NCBI RefSeq assembly: GCF_900111255.1
Contig: NZ_FOGP01000002.1
Location: 186,001 to 250,000, forward strand
DNA: 64,000 nucleotides
DNA from: Parafannyhessea umbonata
GTDB lineage: Bacteria > Actinomycetota > Coriobacteriia > Coriobacteriales > Atopobiaceae
Direction of reading: 5' to 3'
Of this stretch, positions 19,968-29,412 are shown piece after piece (the stretch's first letter is position 1; each line of letters begins with the position of its first letter). Made by a program: the position numbers and the translations under genes. Under the pieces are notes generated by a model that saw only the letters and a list, made by a program, of their open reading frames with translations, was not told the DNA's origin and did no database searches.

Positions 19968-20345
19968 TCAAGCATCCTCGCAGTCGCGCCCGAGCACGGA
20001 CAGGTCGACTATCGACGAGAGCGCGATGCTCTCCCCCGCGATCAGAACCTCGCCCCTCGCCTGGTCAAGGGAGCCGAAGCTTCCCAATGTTCGCCGTGAG
20101 TATCCATCGGAGAAGTGCGCAACGACAACCTCGTCGCCCCGCGAGAGCGACGCCAGCTCACGCGATATCTCGTCGCAGCGCTCCTCCATGAGCTCAGGCG
20201 CGTCTGAGGCCATGACCTTGCGCTCGCGGCGCTCGAGCTCCTCCCGAAAGCCCTTGAGGGCGTCGAACGGGATGAAGATCTTGGCGCGCTCGGACATCGA
20301 CATGTGGGGCCGCGCCACGACCCTGCGCCTAGAGTCATACTCCAC
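19968..20345 (-). CDS. YolD-like protein paired with a Y-family polymerase
   Basis: 125 aa from a GTG at 20345 with GGAGG eight bases upstream; internal ATGs at 20303 and 20297 lack a good site. The sequence SERAKIFIPFDALKGFREEL followed by a charged helix and a DEVVVAHFSDG beta segment resembles YolD-like proteins, which in Firmicutes sit next to UvrX/UmuC-like polymerases and are thought to be partners comparable to UmuD. It overlaps the polymerase stop by 11 bp. The family call is moderate; the pairing itself is clear. Confidence 0.7.
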   Translation of the reverse strand: MEYDSRRRVVARPHMSMSERAKIFIPFDALKGFREELERRERKVMASDAPELMEERCDEISRELASLSRGDEVVVAHFSDGYSRRTLGSFGSLDQARGEVLIAGESIALSSIVDLSVLGRDCEDA

Positions 20346-21678
20346 TGCGGTGGCCTCCAATCTGGCCGTTGCGCTCCACCTGCGTTGCCTCAGGGAGAAG
20401 ATCCATGCCCTTGAGCAGCGCGTTCTTCCCAAACTTGTGCTTGACGGCGCTGATGGCCTCCTGCCTCCTCCGCTCGCGCGCAAGTCCCTCGGCGTCGTCG
20501 AAGAGCCCCAGCTGCTGGCCCCGCCCCTCCGGACGGGCGTCGTTTGCCGTGACCGTAAGCCTGGCGACGGTCCGATCCCTGAGGGCGACCTGCCCATAGA
20601 GCCGGCAGACGCCGCGAAGCATGGTCGCGCGCGAGTTGGTGGGCACGTCAAAGCGGACGGTGCCGCCCTGCATGAACTGCCCCCAACGCGACCGGACGCC
20701 GTGCTCGCCGGCTCGGCCGGGAAGCGATTGCTCCATCAGGGCCTGGCGCTCCTCAGCCGACAGGCGATAGCCGACGGACAAGGATAGCGAGCCAGCAACG
20801 AGCCGCTGCTCGACGAGCTGCAGGGCGAGCTCGTCGGTCATCTCCTTGGTGACGAGCAGACCCCCGGCATAGTCCTTTCCGCAGCCAAGGACCTGGCCGT
20901 TGGTGAGGGACTTGCTGCGTGAGCGATACGCCTTGATGTCCGCAATGGTGACTGGTTCCCGGCCCCAGGCATGGTCAATCAGGATCTCTGCGTCGACGCC
21001 GAAGAGGTGGTAGATGGGATCCTGCGGATGAACGGCGAGCTGGCCCATGGTATGGATGCCCAGCCCCGCAAGTCGCCTTGCGGTGCCGGGGCCCACGCGC
21101 CAGAAGTCGGTTATCGGAGTATGGGACCAAAGGGTTTCTCGGTAGGACTGCTCGTCCAGGATGCCGAAGAAGTCGGGGCTGTGCTTTGCGGTTATGTCGA
21201 GCGCCACCTTGGCAAGGTACAGGTTCGTGCCCAGGCCGCACGTCGCGGGGATGCCCGTGGTGGCCACGACGTCCGCACGTATGCGCTCGCCCAGCTCGCG
21301 CGCTGAGCATCCGTAGAGCGTGAGGTATCCGGTCACGTCCAGGAAGGCCTCGTCGATTGAATAGACGTGGATGTCGTCGGGCGAGACGTACTTGAGGTAG
21401 ACCTCGTAGATGTCGGCGGAGACCTCAATGTAGCGGACCATGCGCGGGGGCGCGACGATGTAGTCGAGCCCGGACGGAATCTCGAAGAGGCGACAGCGGT
21501 TCCGGACCCCCTTTGCCTTGAGGGATGGTGAAACGGCAAGGCAGATGGTCTTGCTGGTGCGCGACGCGTCGGCCACCACGAGGTCGGTCGTCATGGGGTC
21601 AAGGCCCCGCTCCACACACTCGACCGAGGCGTAGAAGCTCTTGAGGTCGATCACAAGGTACTGTCGCGCACTGCCCAT
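20335..21678 (-). CDS. Y-family DNA polymerase, UvrX/UmuC-like translesion polymerase
   Basis: 447 aa. Copies damaged DNA with low fidelity. Catalytic segments: YLVIDLKSFYASVECVERG (Asp11) and VYSIDEAFLDVTGYL (Asp-Glu pair near residues 106-107). PATCGLGTNLYLAKVALD and FWRVGPGTARRLAGLGI are the thumb helix-hairpin-helix region; the little-finger domain follows. The lack of the IMS-box DinB features and the MTTDLVVADASR opening place it with UvrX/UmuC-type enzymes of Gram-positives. Middle gene of the DJ-1/polymerase/YolD operon (15 bp after the DJ-1 stop). Confidence 0.9.
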   Translation of the reverse strand: MGSARQYLVIDLKSFYASVECVERGLDPMTTDLVVADASRTSKTICLAVSPSLKAKGVRNRCRLFEIPSGLDYIVAPPRMVRYIEVSADIYEVYLKYVSPDDIHVYSIDEAFLDVTGYLTLYGCSARELGERIRADVVATTGIPATCGLGTNLYLAKVALDITAKHSPDFFGILDEQSYRETLWSHTPITDFWRVGPGTARRLAGLGIHTMGQLAVHPQDPIYHLFGVDAEILIDHAWGREPVTIADIKAYRSRSKSLTNGQVLGCGKDYAGGLLVTKEMTDELALQLVEQRLVAGSLSLSVGYRLSAEERQALMEQSLPGRAGEHGVRSRWGQFMQGGTVRFDVPTNSRATMLRGVCRLYGQVALRDRTVARLTVTANDARPEGRGQQLGLFDDAEGLARERRRQEAISAVKHKFGKNALLKGMDLLPEATQVERNGQIGGHRSGV

Positions 21679-21693
21679 ACTCCCCCCGCAGGC

Positions 21694-22275
21694 CTAGCGC
21701 ATGTAGACGATCTTGTCCTTGCATGTCTCGGCCGCTTCCTCGCCGAGAATGCGACGGACAAGGGCAAGGCCCAGCTCGACGCAGGTCCCGAGACCCTGGC
21801 TCGTGATGAGGTTGCCGTCCTCCACAACGGGGTCTTGGCTCACGATGGCGCCGTTCTGGGCGAGAACGTCCTGGAAGTTTGGATTGCTCGTAGCATTCCT
21901 GCCGTCGAGAAGACCAAGCTTTGCCAGCACCGAGGGTGCGGCGCAGACCGCGGCGACATCACGGCCGGCAGCCGCGTGCGCACGCACGGCGTCGCAGAGC
22001 TCCTGGGACTCCCCAAGGTTGGTGGTCCCGGGCATGCCGCCGGGCAGGAACAGCACGTCGTAGTCGTCGTACGAGAAGTCGTCGTCCGACGTCGCGCGGT
22101 CGCAGACCACGGTGACGTCGTGGCTCGAGACGACGGCAAGGTTGTCGCCAAGCGCGACCTTGTCGCAGGGGATGCCAGAGCGATACAGGAGGTCGCACAC
22201 GACGAGCGCTTCGCACTCCTCGAGCCCGTTCGCGAAGAAGGCCGCAACGCGCTTGTCAGTTGCCTGTTTGAACAT
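21694..22275 (-). CDS. DJ-1/PfpI-family protein
   Basis: 193 aa. DJ-1 superfamily proteins act as redox-sensing chaperones, deglycase-like or glyoxalase-like enzymes. The nucleophile cysteine is in AAVCAAPSVLAKLG near residue 112, with the upstream Glu in ANGLEECEA (residues 15-22) as in DJ-1. FLPGGMPGTTNL is the oxyanion loop region. GGAG precedes the ATG. First gene of an operon with a translesion polymerase, which suggests a stress role but does not prove one. Confidence 0.9.
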   Translation of the reverse strand: MFKQATDKRVAAFFANGLEECEALVVCDLLYRSGIPCDKVALGDNLAVVSSHDVTVVCDRATSDDDFSYDDYDVLFLPGGMPGTTNLGESQELCDAVRAHAAAGRDVAAVCAAPSVLAKLGLLDGRNATSNPNFQDVLAQNGAIVSQDPVVEDGNLITSQGLGTCVELGLALVRRILGEEAAETCKDKIVYMR

Positions 22276-22335
22276 GATTCACTCCCGCCACTTGAAGCGC
22301 CGTCAGAGGTCGACGCGCTCGTACGATAGAAATTA

Positions 22336-22347
22336 GAACAATTGTAC
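22336..22347 (-). promoter_or_regulatory. Degenerate LexA/SOS-box-like site upstream of the DJ-1/polymerase operon
   Basis: GAAC-AATT-GTAC differs by one base from the Gram-positive SOS core GAAC-N4-GTTC. It is 61 bp upstream of the operon's first ATG and is flanked by two copies of GTACGA. One mismatch in the core makes this only a candidate. Confidence 0.35.
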
Positions 22348-22368
22348 GACAGTTTTTCCGACTGCCGC

Positions 22369-22400
22369 AAAAAGCCTCCCCGCATATCATGCAGGGAGGC
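22369..22400 (-). terminator. Rho-independent terminator of the ABC transporter gene
   Basis: Stem of 11 pairs with one wobble (22374-22384 with 22390-22400) followed on the minus strand by TTTTT, 46 bp past the transporter stop. Confidence 0.85.
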
Positions 22401-22445
22401 AGGGCATGCCTACGGACAGACGAAAACTCCAGAAAGCCAGATTGG

Positions 22446-25400
22446 CTACTCGCTTCTGAGCGCCTCGACGGGGTCGCGGCGAGACGCGTTGGCGGCGGGC
22501 ATGATGCCCGCGACGAAGGTCAGAAAGACGGATATCGCAATCAGCGCCAATGCGCTGCCAAGGGGCAAGGACATGATTCCCTCGATCCCCTGGGTCTCGT
22601 AGACGATCGCGTTCACGCCGGCGGAGACGAGATACACGAAGGCGACGGCAAACACGCCCGAGATGAACCCCTCGATGACGGTCTCGGCATTGAACACGTT
22701 GGCCACGTTGAGCCGCGAGGCACCCATGGCGCGCAGGATGCCAATCTCCTTCTTGCGCTCGAGCACCGAGATGTAGGTGATGATGCCAATCATGATCGAG
22801 CTGACGACGAGCGAGATGGACACGAAGGCTATGAGGACAAGCGAGATCATGTTGACGATGTCGGTGACCGAGCTCATGAGCACCCCAGCGATGTCCGAGT
22901 ACTGGATGGTCTCGTCTTCGCGCCCCTCGTCCTTCCGCATACCGTTGTAGCCGTCGATGATGGAGAGGACCGACTCCTTGGCGGCAAAGTCCTTGGGGTA
23001 GATACTGATGGACTTCGGCTCGCTCTCGTCCGCATAGCCCAACTTGTCGAGGTTGCCCGTATACGAGAGGTCACCCGCGTTCATGTAGTTCGTAAGCAGG
23101 GACGTAAGGTCGTTCTGGTCCATGTTGAGGTGAATGGCGCTGGCGAATGCGTTGGGATCGACCCTGAAGCCATTCTTCAGGGCGCCAGAGAGCTGGGCCA
23201 TTTGTCCCTGGAGCTGGCCGGAGATGGCCGCAGAGAGCTGCGAGCCGAGCTGCGCGGTCGCGACGGACATCTGCGTCTGCATCTGCTGGGCGAGCTGGAG
23301 CGCCATGATCTGGGCCGCAGACTGCATGAGCGCCTGCATCTGCTTGGAAAGGTACGGAGCGAACTGCTCGCTCATGTACTTCTGGAGCGCAACGTTCATG
23401 ATGTCGTTCATGCTCGTCCCCAGCTCCTCCGAGAGCTGGCCGGTGATCGCCGTCGCCTCGGGGGTGGCCAGGTACTTGCTCATAGAGTCGTCGGCCTTTG
23501 CCGCCTCGGGGTTCTGGATGGCCCAGGCGGCATAGCCGGCCGCCAGGCGCGTGGACGCGTCGTTTATCGCCTTGCGTTGTTCATCCGTGAGGCCGCTCGC
23601 CGCATCGGTTATGCCAGCGGACTCAAGGTCAAACTTGGGCGCCCCCGCCATGATCTGGCGAAGGGAGTCCTCACTGAATACGCCCTGCATGGCCGACGGG
23701 TCGACCTTCATGACACTCGGGTCGAAGGCTGACGAGTCGAGACCGATTCCCGAAAGGTCGAGACCGGAGCCCGAGGACGCCACGCTCGAGAGCGCGGAAG
23801 TGTCGAACGAGAAGGCCTTTCTGAGCGCGTCTGTGTCAACCGTGAACAGGTTGCTCATGTCAAACGAGGCTCCCTGCTCGCTCTGCAGCTCCTCGAAGGT
23901 CTTGCCGGTAAATACGTCCACGTCGGGGTTGGCCAGCTGATCCTTCACCACCTGGGACTCCTGCGCGCGGCGCATGAGCTCCCGGGTGAGCTTGGGGCTG
24001 TAGCCGATTCCCTCCATCAGGCGAACCGAAGAGTCCTTGGGCCGGACGATGCCCACGACCTTGAGTCGGATGCCCTTCTCGATGGCGGACTTCATGTACC
24101 CGGTGTCACCCGTCATGTCGCTCCAGGTACCCTGTCCCCCGTTTTTCTGGTAGAGGTCACAGGCGGGGACCACGGTGAAGGTCATGCCGAGGGCTTTCTC
24201 CTTCGTGAAGTCGCAGGCGGTCTCGGGCGCGCTCACCTCCTCCCCCTTTAGGGCGTTCTGGGTCATCTCGTTCATGATCTCGGGGTCGTAGTAGCCGATG
24301 CTGTAGAGCGTGTAGTCGCTTACCTGGCCGCGACTGTCGAGGATGAGAACGACCTCGTCGTAGTTCGTGGGCCAGCTTCCCTCCACAAGGTCTGCCTGGG
24401 AGCGCAGCATGTCCGCGTCGTCAACGAGTTCGGTGAACGATGAGCTGGTCGCGGTCCCTCCCATGAGCGCCGATCCCATGACGCCGCTCGTGAGAGTCGA
24501 CTCCATCTTCGAGGGACTCAGGCGGACCACCCCGCCGGAGGTGTCCGTGCGATAGACCTGGGGCCTGATGCCGTAGGAGTACTGGATGGTGTTCACGTAG
24601 GGCTCGATGCCCGAGTCGCCGCTGTCCAGGTACTTCTTGAACGAGCCGAGGTCGTTGTTCTTGACGTTCGCGAACATGTCGGTCATGACCGTGTACTCGG
24701 GAATGGAGTCGGGGTCCTGGTCCGAACCTGCGCCCTGGGCCTCGCCCGAGCTGCCGCCGATGCCTCCCATAACGCCAGACGAGAGGAGCGACGAGACGTC
24801 AAAGCTGCTTTTGGTCACGGTAAGCGGGTAGGACGTGAGCGCGTCCTCCTCGGTCCTGGCGATGTAGTCGTTGACACCGTTGGATAGTGCCAGGATGGCC
24901 GCGATGCCGATGATGCCGATGGAGCCGGCGAACGCCGTGAGCGCAGTGCGCCCCTTCTTGGTCATGAGGTTGTTGAACGAGAGCGCGAGCGCGGTCGCGA
25001 ACGACATCGAGGCGCGCTCGCGGTCGCGCGAGCGCTTCTTGGGACGGGCGTCAAGCACCTTGGTCGCGACGCCGTCGGCAATCTCCGACACGAACGGGTC
25101 GGTGTCGTCGGTGAGCCTGCCGTCATGCAGGCGAACGACGCGCGTCGCATAGCTCTCGGCGAGCTCGGGGTTGTGCGTGACCATAATGACCAGGCGATCG
25201 CGGGCGACCTCCTTGAGAAGGTCCATGATCTGGATGCCGGTCTCGGTGTCGAGCGCTCCCGTGGGCTCGTCGGCAAGCACGATGTCGGGGTCGTTCACCA
25301 GGGCTCGCGCGATGGCGACGCGCTGCATCTGACCGCCGGATAGCTGGCTCGGGCGCTTCCCGACGTGATCGCCCAGGCCGACGCGCTCGAGCGCCGTCCG

Positions 25401-25766
25401 GGCACGCGCCCGCCTTTCGGCCAGCCCGACGCCCGCAAGCGTGAGGGCCAGCTCTACGTTGGAGAGAATCGACTGGTGGGGAATGAGGTTGTAGCTCTGG
25501 AAGACGAAGCCTATGCGATGGTTGCGATAGGAGTCCCAGTCCTTGGCAGAGTAGTCCGTGGTCGAGACGCCGTTGATGACGATTTCACCGGAGTCGGCGT
25601 GGTCTAGTCCGCCAAGAATGTTGAGCATGGTGGTCTTGCCCGATCCGGACGGCCCCAGGACCGCCACGAACTCGTTGTCCCTGAACGTGACCGAGACGCC
25701 GTCAAGGGCCATCTGCTCGTAGGAGTCCGTCACGTAAGCCTTGCGAATGTCCTTAAGCTGCAGCAT
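22446..25766 (-). CDS. ABC transporter with fused ATPase and FtsX/MacB-type permease (1106 aa)
   Basis: A single chain with the ATPase first (residues 1-230): Walker A GPSGSGKTT (38-46), Q-loop FVFQSYN, signature LSGGQMQR, Walker B IVLADEPT and the H-loop MVTHNPE. It is of the LolD/MacB class. After a linker come one membrane helix (GSIGIIGIAAILALS near 305), an extracytoplasmic domain of about 600 residues, and three C-terminal helices ending in the FtsX motif YISVLERKKEIGILRAMGAS. The outer domain includes a Met/Gln/Ala-rich helical stretch (LAQQMQTQMSVATAQ). The start at 25766 has GAAAGG upstream; a longer reading to 25829 lacks this. Likely exports a peptide or acts mechanically on the envelope; substrate unknown. 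Confidence 0.9.
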   Translation of the reverse strand: MLQLKDIRKAYVTDSYEQMALDGVSVTFRDNEFVAVLGPSGSGKTTMLNILGGLDHADSGEIVINGVSTTDYSAKDWDSYRNHRIGFVFQSYNLIPHQSILSNVELALTLAGVGLAERRARARTALERVGLGDHVGKRPSQLSGGQMQRVAIARALVNDPDIVLADEPTGALDTETGIQIMDLLKEVARDRLVIMVTHNPELAESYATRVVRLHDGRLTDDTDPFVSEIADGVATKVLDARPKKRSRDRERASMSFATALALSFNNLMTKKGRTALTAFAGSIGIIGIAAILALSNGVNDYIARTEEDALTSYPLTVTKSSFDVSSLLSSGVMGGIGGSSGEAQGAGSDQDPDSIPEYTVMTDMFANVKNNDLGSFKKYLDSGDSGIEPYVNTIQYSYGIRPQVYRTDTSGGVVRLSPSKMESTLTSGVMGSALMGGTATSSSFTELVDDADMLRSQADLVEGSWPTNYDEVVLILDSRGQVSDYTLYSIGYYDPEIMNEMTQNALKGEEVSAPETACDFTKEKALGMTFTVVPACDLYQKNGGQGTWSDMTGDTGYMKSAIEKGIRLKVVGIVRPKDSSVRLMEGIGYSPKLTRELMRRAQESQVVKDQLANPDVDVFTGKTFEELQSEQGASFDMSNLFTVDTDALRKAFSFDTSALSSVASSGSGLDLSGIGLDSSAFDPSVMKVDPSAMQGVFSEDSLRQIMAGAPKFDLESAGITDAASGLTDEQRKAINDASTRLAAGYAAWAIQNPEAAKADDSMSKYLATPEATAITGQLSEELGTSMNDIMNVALQKYMSEQFAPYLSKQMQALMQSAAQIMALQLAQQMQTQMSVATAQLGSQLSAAISGQLQGQMAQLSGALKNGFRVDPNAFASAIHLNMDQNDLTSLLTNYMNAGDLSYTGNLDKLGYADESEPKSISIYPKDFAAKESVLSIIDGYNGMRKDEGREDETIQYSDIAGVLMSSVTDIVNMISLVLIAFVSISLVVSSIMIGIITYISVLERKKEIGILRAMGASRLNVANVFNAETVIEGFISGVFAVAFVYLVSAGVNAIVYETQGIEGIMSLPLGSALALIAISVFLTFVAGIMPAANASRRDPVEALRSE

Positions 25767-26060
25767 GCGTTGCCTTTCAAGCGTTTGCGACACTTGTAGC
25801 GTACCCAGAAATGCGGGCACAAAGGCCACGTATCAGCTTGCGTTCACTTTGAGTTCACGACGGAGGTGCCGAGTGACATGAGCAGGAGGCTCGAACAGTC
25901 TTTCAGGTTTGTGTTCGCCTTCTTCACTTGTCGCCGATAGCCGTGCCTTTTCCAAACGACTGTGGACAATTTCCCACCCTCGCCGTGGCGGCGAAGCTGC
26001 AGGCCACGGGGGCATAAAATCGTAAACAGCAATTGTTCGCAGCTACCGTGAGGGATGATC

Positions 26061-27614
26061 ATGGCTGAAATGCTCTTGATGTTCGTACTAGCCCTAATGC
26101 CAATCATTTGGCTCGTGTCCGCACTCTGCGGCCTCAAGATGGAGGCCTACAAGGCGAGCTTCGGCGCCTTCGTCGTCGCGGCCGTCCTGTCCATGCTCGT
26201 GTGGCACATGGCCGTCGTCAACACGGCAACCGCAGCGCTCGAGGGCGTGGCAATGGCCATCTGGCCCATCGTTATCGTTATCATCGCCGCCGTCTTCACT
26301 TACAACCTCACCGTTCACACGGGCGCCATGGAGAAGATCAAGGGCATGCTGACCTCGGTGTCTTCCGACAAGCGCGTGCTCGCCCTTCTCATCGGCTGGT
26401 GCTTCGGAGGCTTCCTCGAGGGCATGGCCGGCTTCGGCACCGCGGTCGCGATTCCCGCGTCCATGCTGATGGCTCTGGGTTTCAACCCCATGCTCGCCAT
26501 CCTGTCCTGCCTGCTGGCCAACGGCGTTCCCACCATGTTCGGCTCCATCGGCATCCCCACGACGACGCTCGCCGGCATCACCGGCCTTGACCCGGTCCGC
26601 CTCGCCGTCATGCAGGCCCTGCAGGTCGCCCCGTTCGTCATCGTCACCCCGATCCTCATGGTCGTGATGGTCGGCGGCGGCTTCAAGGCGCTCAAGGGCG
26701 TGCTTCCCATCACCCTGGCCTCCGGCATCTCGGTGGTCGTCGCCGAGGTCGCCTCGGCCCAGTTCATCGGCGCCGACCTCCCCATGGTCGTCGCTGCAGT
26801 CGTCTCGCTCCTGGTGACCTTCGCCATGGCCCTCGGCATGAGGGGCGAGGTCCCCGCCGAGTACGCGCTCGAGGTCAAGTCCGACGAGAAGGACGACGAG
26901 CCGCTGGGCGCGGCCGAGGCCCTCAACGCCTGGTGCCCCTTTATCCTGATTTTCGTCGTGCTCGTCCTCACCTCCAAGCTCGTGCCCTTCATTCACGAGC
27001 CGCTCTCCGCAATCAAGAGCACCGTCAACATCTACAGCGGTGATCCGAACGCGACCCTGACCTTCTCGTGGATCAACACGCCGGGCGTTCTCATCCTCAT
27101 CTGCGGCATGGCGGGCGGACTCGTCCAGGGCTGCTCGTTCCCCGAGATGCTCAAGGTCCTGGGCGCCACGGTCAAGCAAATGTCGAAGACCATCCTCACG
27201 ATGCTCTCCATCCTCGCCTGTGCGAAGATTATGGGCTACTCCGGCATGATCGCGAGCGTCGCGGCCTTCTTCGTCGGCACGCTCGGTGCCTTCTACCCGC
27301 TCATCTCCCCCATCCTGGGCGGCCTGGGCACCTTCGTCACCGGTTCCGGCACCTCCTCGGAGGTCCTCTTCGGCGCGGTCCAGCAGCAGGCGGCGGGCTC
27401 CATCAACGCCGACTCCTACTGGCTGTGCGCGGCCAACTCGCTGGGCGTCTCGGCCGGCAAGATGATCTCGCCCCAGAACATCGCCATCGGAACCGCGGCC
27501 TGCGGCCTGGTCGGCAAGGACGGCGAGATCATGGGCAAGATCTCGAAGTACGCCTTCGGGTTCGCCGCGGCAATGGCCGTCATGGTCTACGTTGGCGTCC
27601 TCCTGGGCCTCTAG
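26061..27614 (+). CDS. L-lactate permease, LctP family
   Basis: 517 aa integral membrane protein with 12 or more helices, a proton-coupled lactate/glycolate transporter. GGFLEGMAGFGTAVAIPAS and NGVPTMFGSIGIPTTTLAG are the conserved LctP signatures, as are GSGTSSEVLFGAVQQQAA and NSLGVSAGKMISPQNIAIG near the C-terminus. I chose the ATG at 26061 because GAGGG is six bases upstream; the ATG at 26055 leaves no spacing. Monocistronic, ending at a strong terminator. No lactate dehydrogenase or lutABC genes adjoin it. Confidence 0.92.
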   Translation: MAEMLLMFVLALMPIIWLVSALCGLKMEAYKASFGAFVVAAVLSMLVWHMAVVNTATAALEGVAMAIWPIVIVIIAAVFTYNLTVHTGAMEKIKGMLTSVSSDKRVLALLIGWCFGGFLEGMAGFGTAVAIPASMLMALGFNPMLAILSCLLANGVPTMFGSIGIPTTTLAGITGLDPVRLAVMQALQVAPFVIVTPILMVVMVGGGFKALKGVLPITLASGISVVVAEVASAQFIGADLPMVVAAVVSLLVTFAMALGMRGEVPAEYALEVKSDEKDDEPLGAAEALNAWCPFILIFVVLVLTSKLVPFIHEPLSAIKSTVNIYSGDPNATLTFSWINTPGVLILICGMAGGLVQGCSFPEMLKVLGATVKQMSKTILTMLSILACAKIMGYSGMIASVAAFFVGTLGAFYPLISPILGGLGTFVTGSGTSSEVLFGAVQQQAAGSINADSYWLCAANSLGVSAGKMISPQNIAIGTAACGLVGKDGEIMGKISKYAFGFAAAMAVMVYVGVLLGL

Positions 27615-27642
27615 CCCTCGCGGAACATCTTGCCCGCACATC

Positions 27643-27686
27643 ACAAAGAGGCGGCGCGTTCCCAGGGACGCGCCGCCTCTTTGTTC
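27643..27686. terminator. Strong bidirectional terminator between lctP and the cellulase gene
   Basis: Perfect 17-bp stem (27643-27659 with 27668-27684, loop TCCCAGGG). The stem ends in AAAGAGG/CCTCTTT, giving a T-run on both strands for the two convergent genes. Confidence 0.9.
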
Positions 27687-27711
27687 GTATACGGGAGTGC
27701 CGGGCGAGCCG

Positions 27712-29289
27712 TCAGCTCAGGACGACGCCAAGCTCCGAAGACGCCGTCACCTGGAACCCAATGTCGACCACGCTCGCCCCCTGTGGTACGCGGCCGTTGT
27801 AGGCAACGCTCGAAACTGAAAGCGCGCTTCCGTTCGCCTCGAAGGACGCGTTCCATCCGTCGGTCAGCTCGACGTCCTCCGAGAAGGGAATCGAGATACG
27901 CCAGCCCTCTACGGGCTCGCCGGGATTGGTAACGGAAAGCGAGTACTGGTAGCAGGTCCTCTCGCCCGCCTGCCAGCTGCCCTTGACCTTGAGCTCGCAG
28001 CTAAGGCCTCCCGACTCGAAGGTTGCGACCTTCCCATCCGCGGCTCGCGCGACGACCGCCTGGCCCGCTGGCCCGCCGCCCGCCCGCTCGTCGCCCGCCG
28101 GCTCGTCGCCCGCCGGCGTTGAGGACTCCCCCTGAACGGAACCCTGGACATAATAGGAGAGGCGCTCCTTGAGCCAGACGCCCGCAGGCGCAAGGTCTTC
28201 CGCCGCGAACCCCGAGGTCTTGGCGCAGCCGGGAACTATGCAGGACGCCGCCTCGTCCTTGTTGCTGAGACTCCACATGCAGCGGCTTACTCCCAGCTCG
28301 TCGAGCTCGTCCAACCAGGCGTCGGCCGAGGCGGTGTCCAGACGGCCGCTGCCGCTCGCCTCGCAGACGCCATACTCGCTCACGAACACGGGAACCTGCT
28401 CGGCCACAGCATCGCTCAGGCGCTGGCGAAGCTGCTGGCCGTGCGTAGCCGCATAGAAGTGCAGGGTGTACATGACGTTGTCGTCGTCTATGGGGTCGTG
28501 CACGACCTCGTCAATGCGCTGGCACCACTCGGGCGTCCCCACCAGAACGAGAGCGTCGGGGTCGTTCTTCCTGATCACGCGAATGACCTGCTGGGCATAC
28601 GCCTTGACGTCCGCCCAGGTCGTCGATCCGTTCGGCTCGTTGCAGATCTCGTAGATGACGTTGTCGTGGTCTGAGAGCTGCCCGGAGAGGTCGCCGAAGA
28701 GCTCCTTCGCCTCTTCGACGTGCTCGAGCGGGTTCGAGTCAGAGAGCGTGTGCCAGTCGACGATGACGTAGAGGTCCGCCGCGGTCGCGCGGTCGACGCC
28801 GTCGAGCACCAGCTGACGCAGGCTCGAGCGGTCACCACCCGTGCAGTACCCGCCGTCTCCGGCACTGTACAGGGCGAGCCTGACGACGTTTGCGTTCCAG
28901 TCGTCAGACAGCTCCGAGAAGAGCTCGGCTTTCACGTACTGCGGATACCATGCGAGGCCATGGGTGCTCACGCCCTGGAGCACCACGTCATGGCCGTTCT
29001 GGCCCACGAGCCTGGTGCCTTCCACGCGCAGCGCGCCCGCCTGGGAGGGGTGGTCCGTGTAGTAGCCGCTTCCCGCCGTGATGTCCGGGCCGGACGACTC
29101 GCTCGGCTGCTCCTGCAGCTCCTGGCAACCGGAGCCTCCGTCCGCCCGCGAACCCGCGCCCACGGCGCAGGCAGAAAGGGTGGCGGCCATGGCGACCGTC
29201 AGCGTTGCGATGGCCAGGGCCAGGCACGGGCGCAGGCACTTCTCGCCCAGGAAAAGCCGATTTGTGGATGTTGGCGCAAACTTGCGCAT
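27712..29289 (-). CDS. Secreted GH5 cellulase with a CBM2-like domain
   Basis: 525 aa from the ATG at 29289 (GGGGAGGAA upstream). A signal region with lipobox-like ATLSAC suggests a lipoprotein, followed by a Gly/Ser linker. The GH5 endoglucanase domain spans about residues 65-370: STHGLAWYPQYV, VIVDWHTLSD, the acid/base Glu in IYEICNEPNG, LHFYAATH, and the nucleophile Glu in VFVSEYG. A Pro/Ala/Gly/Asp linker (about 385-405) leads to a C-terminal domain of about 100 residues with GWRISIPFSED and NGRVPQGASVVDIGF, as in family 2 carbohydrate-binding modules. It cleaves beta-1,4-glucan outside the cell. No other glycan-degrading genes adjoin it. Confidence 0.9.
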   Translation of the reverse strand: MRKFAPTSTNRLFLGEKCLRPCLALAIATLTVAMAATLSACAVGAGSRADGGSGCQELQEQPSESSGPDITAGSGYYTDHPSQAGALRVEGTRLVGQNGHDVVLQGVSTHGLAWYPQYVKAELFSELSDDWNANVVRLALYSAGDGGYCTGGDRSSLRQLVLDGVDRATAADLYVIVDWHTLSDSNPLEHVEEAKELFGDLSGQLSDHDNVIYEICNEPNGSTTWADVKAYAQQVIRVIRKNDPDALVLVGTPEWCQRIDEVVHDPIDDDNVMYTLHFYAATHGQQLRQRLSDAVAEQVPVFVSEYGVCEASGSGRLDTASADAWLDELDELGVSRCMWSLSNKDEAASCIVPGCAKTSGFAAEDLAPAGVWLKERLSYYVQGSVQGESSTPAGDEPAGDERAGGGPAGQAVVARAADGKVATFESGGLSCELKVKGSWQAGERTCYQYSLSVTNPGEPVEGWRISIPFSEDVELTDGWNASFEANGSALSVSSVAYNGRVPQGASVVDIGFQVTASSELGVVLS

Positions 29290-29412
29290 GATTCCTCCCC
29301 AAAGCCGACCGCAGGGGTCCCGCGGCACGGATAAATGTCGTGCCAACGGCTAGTATACAAAGGGAAACATTTGCAAACGGCCATGTAGTTGGCCGAATCG
29401 ATTGGAGGCAGC

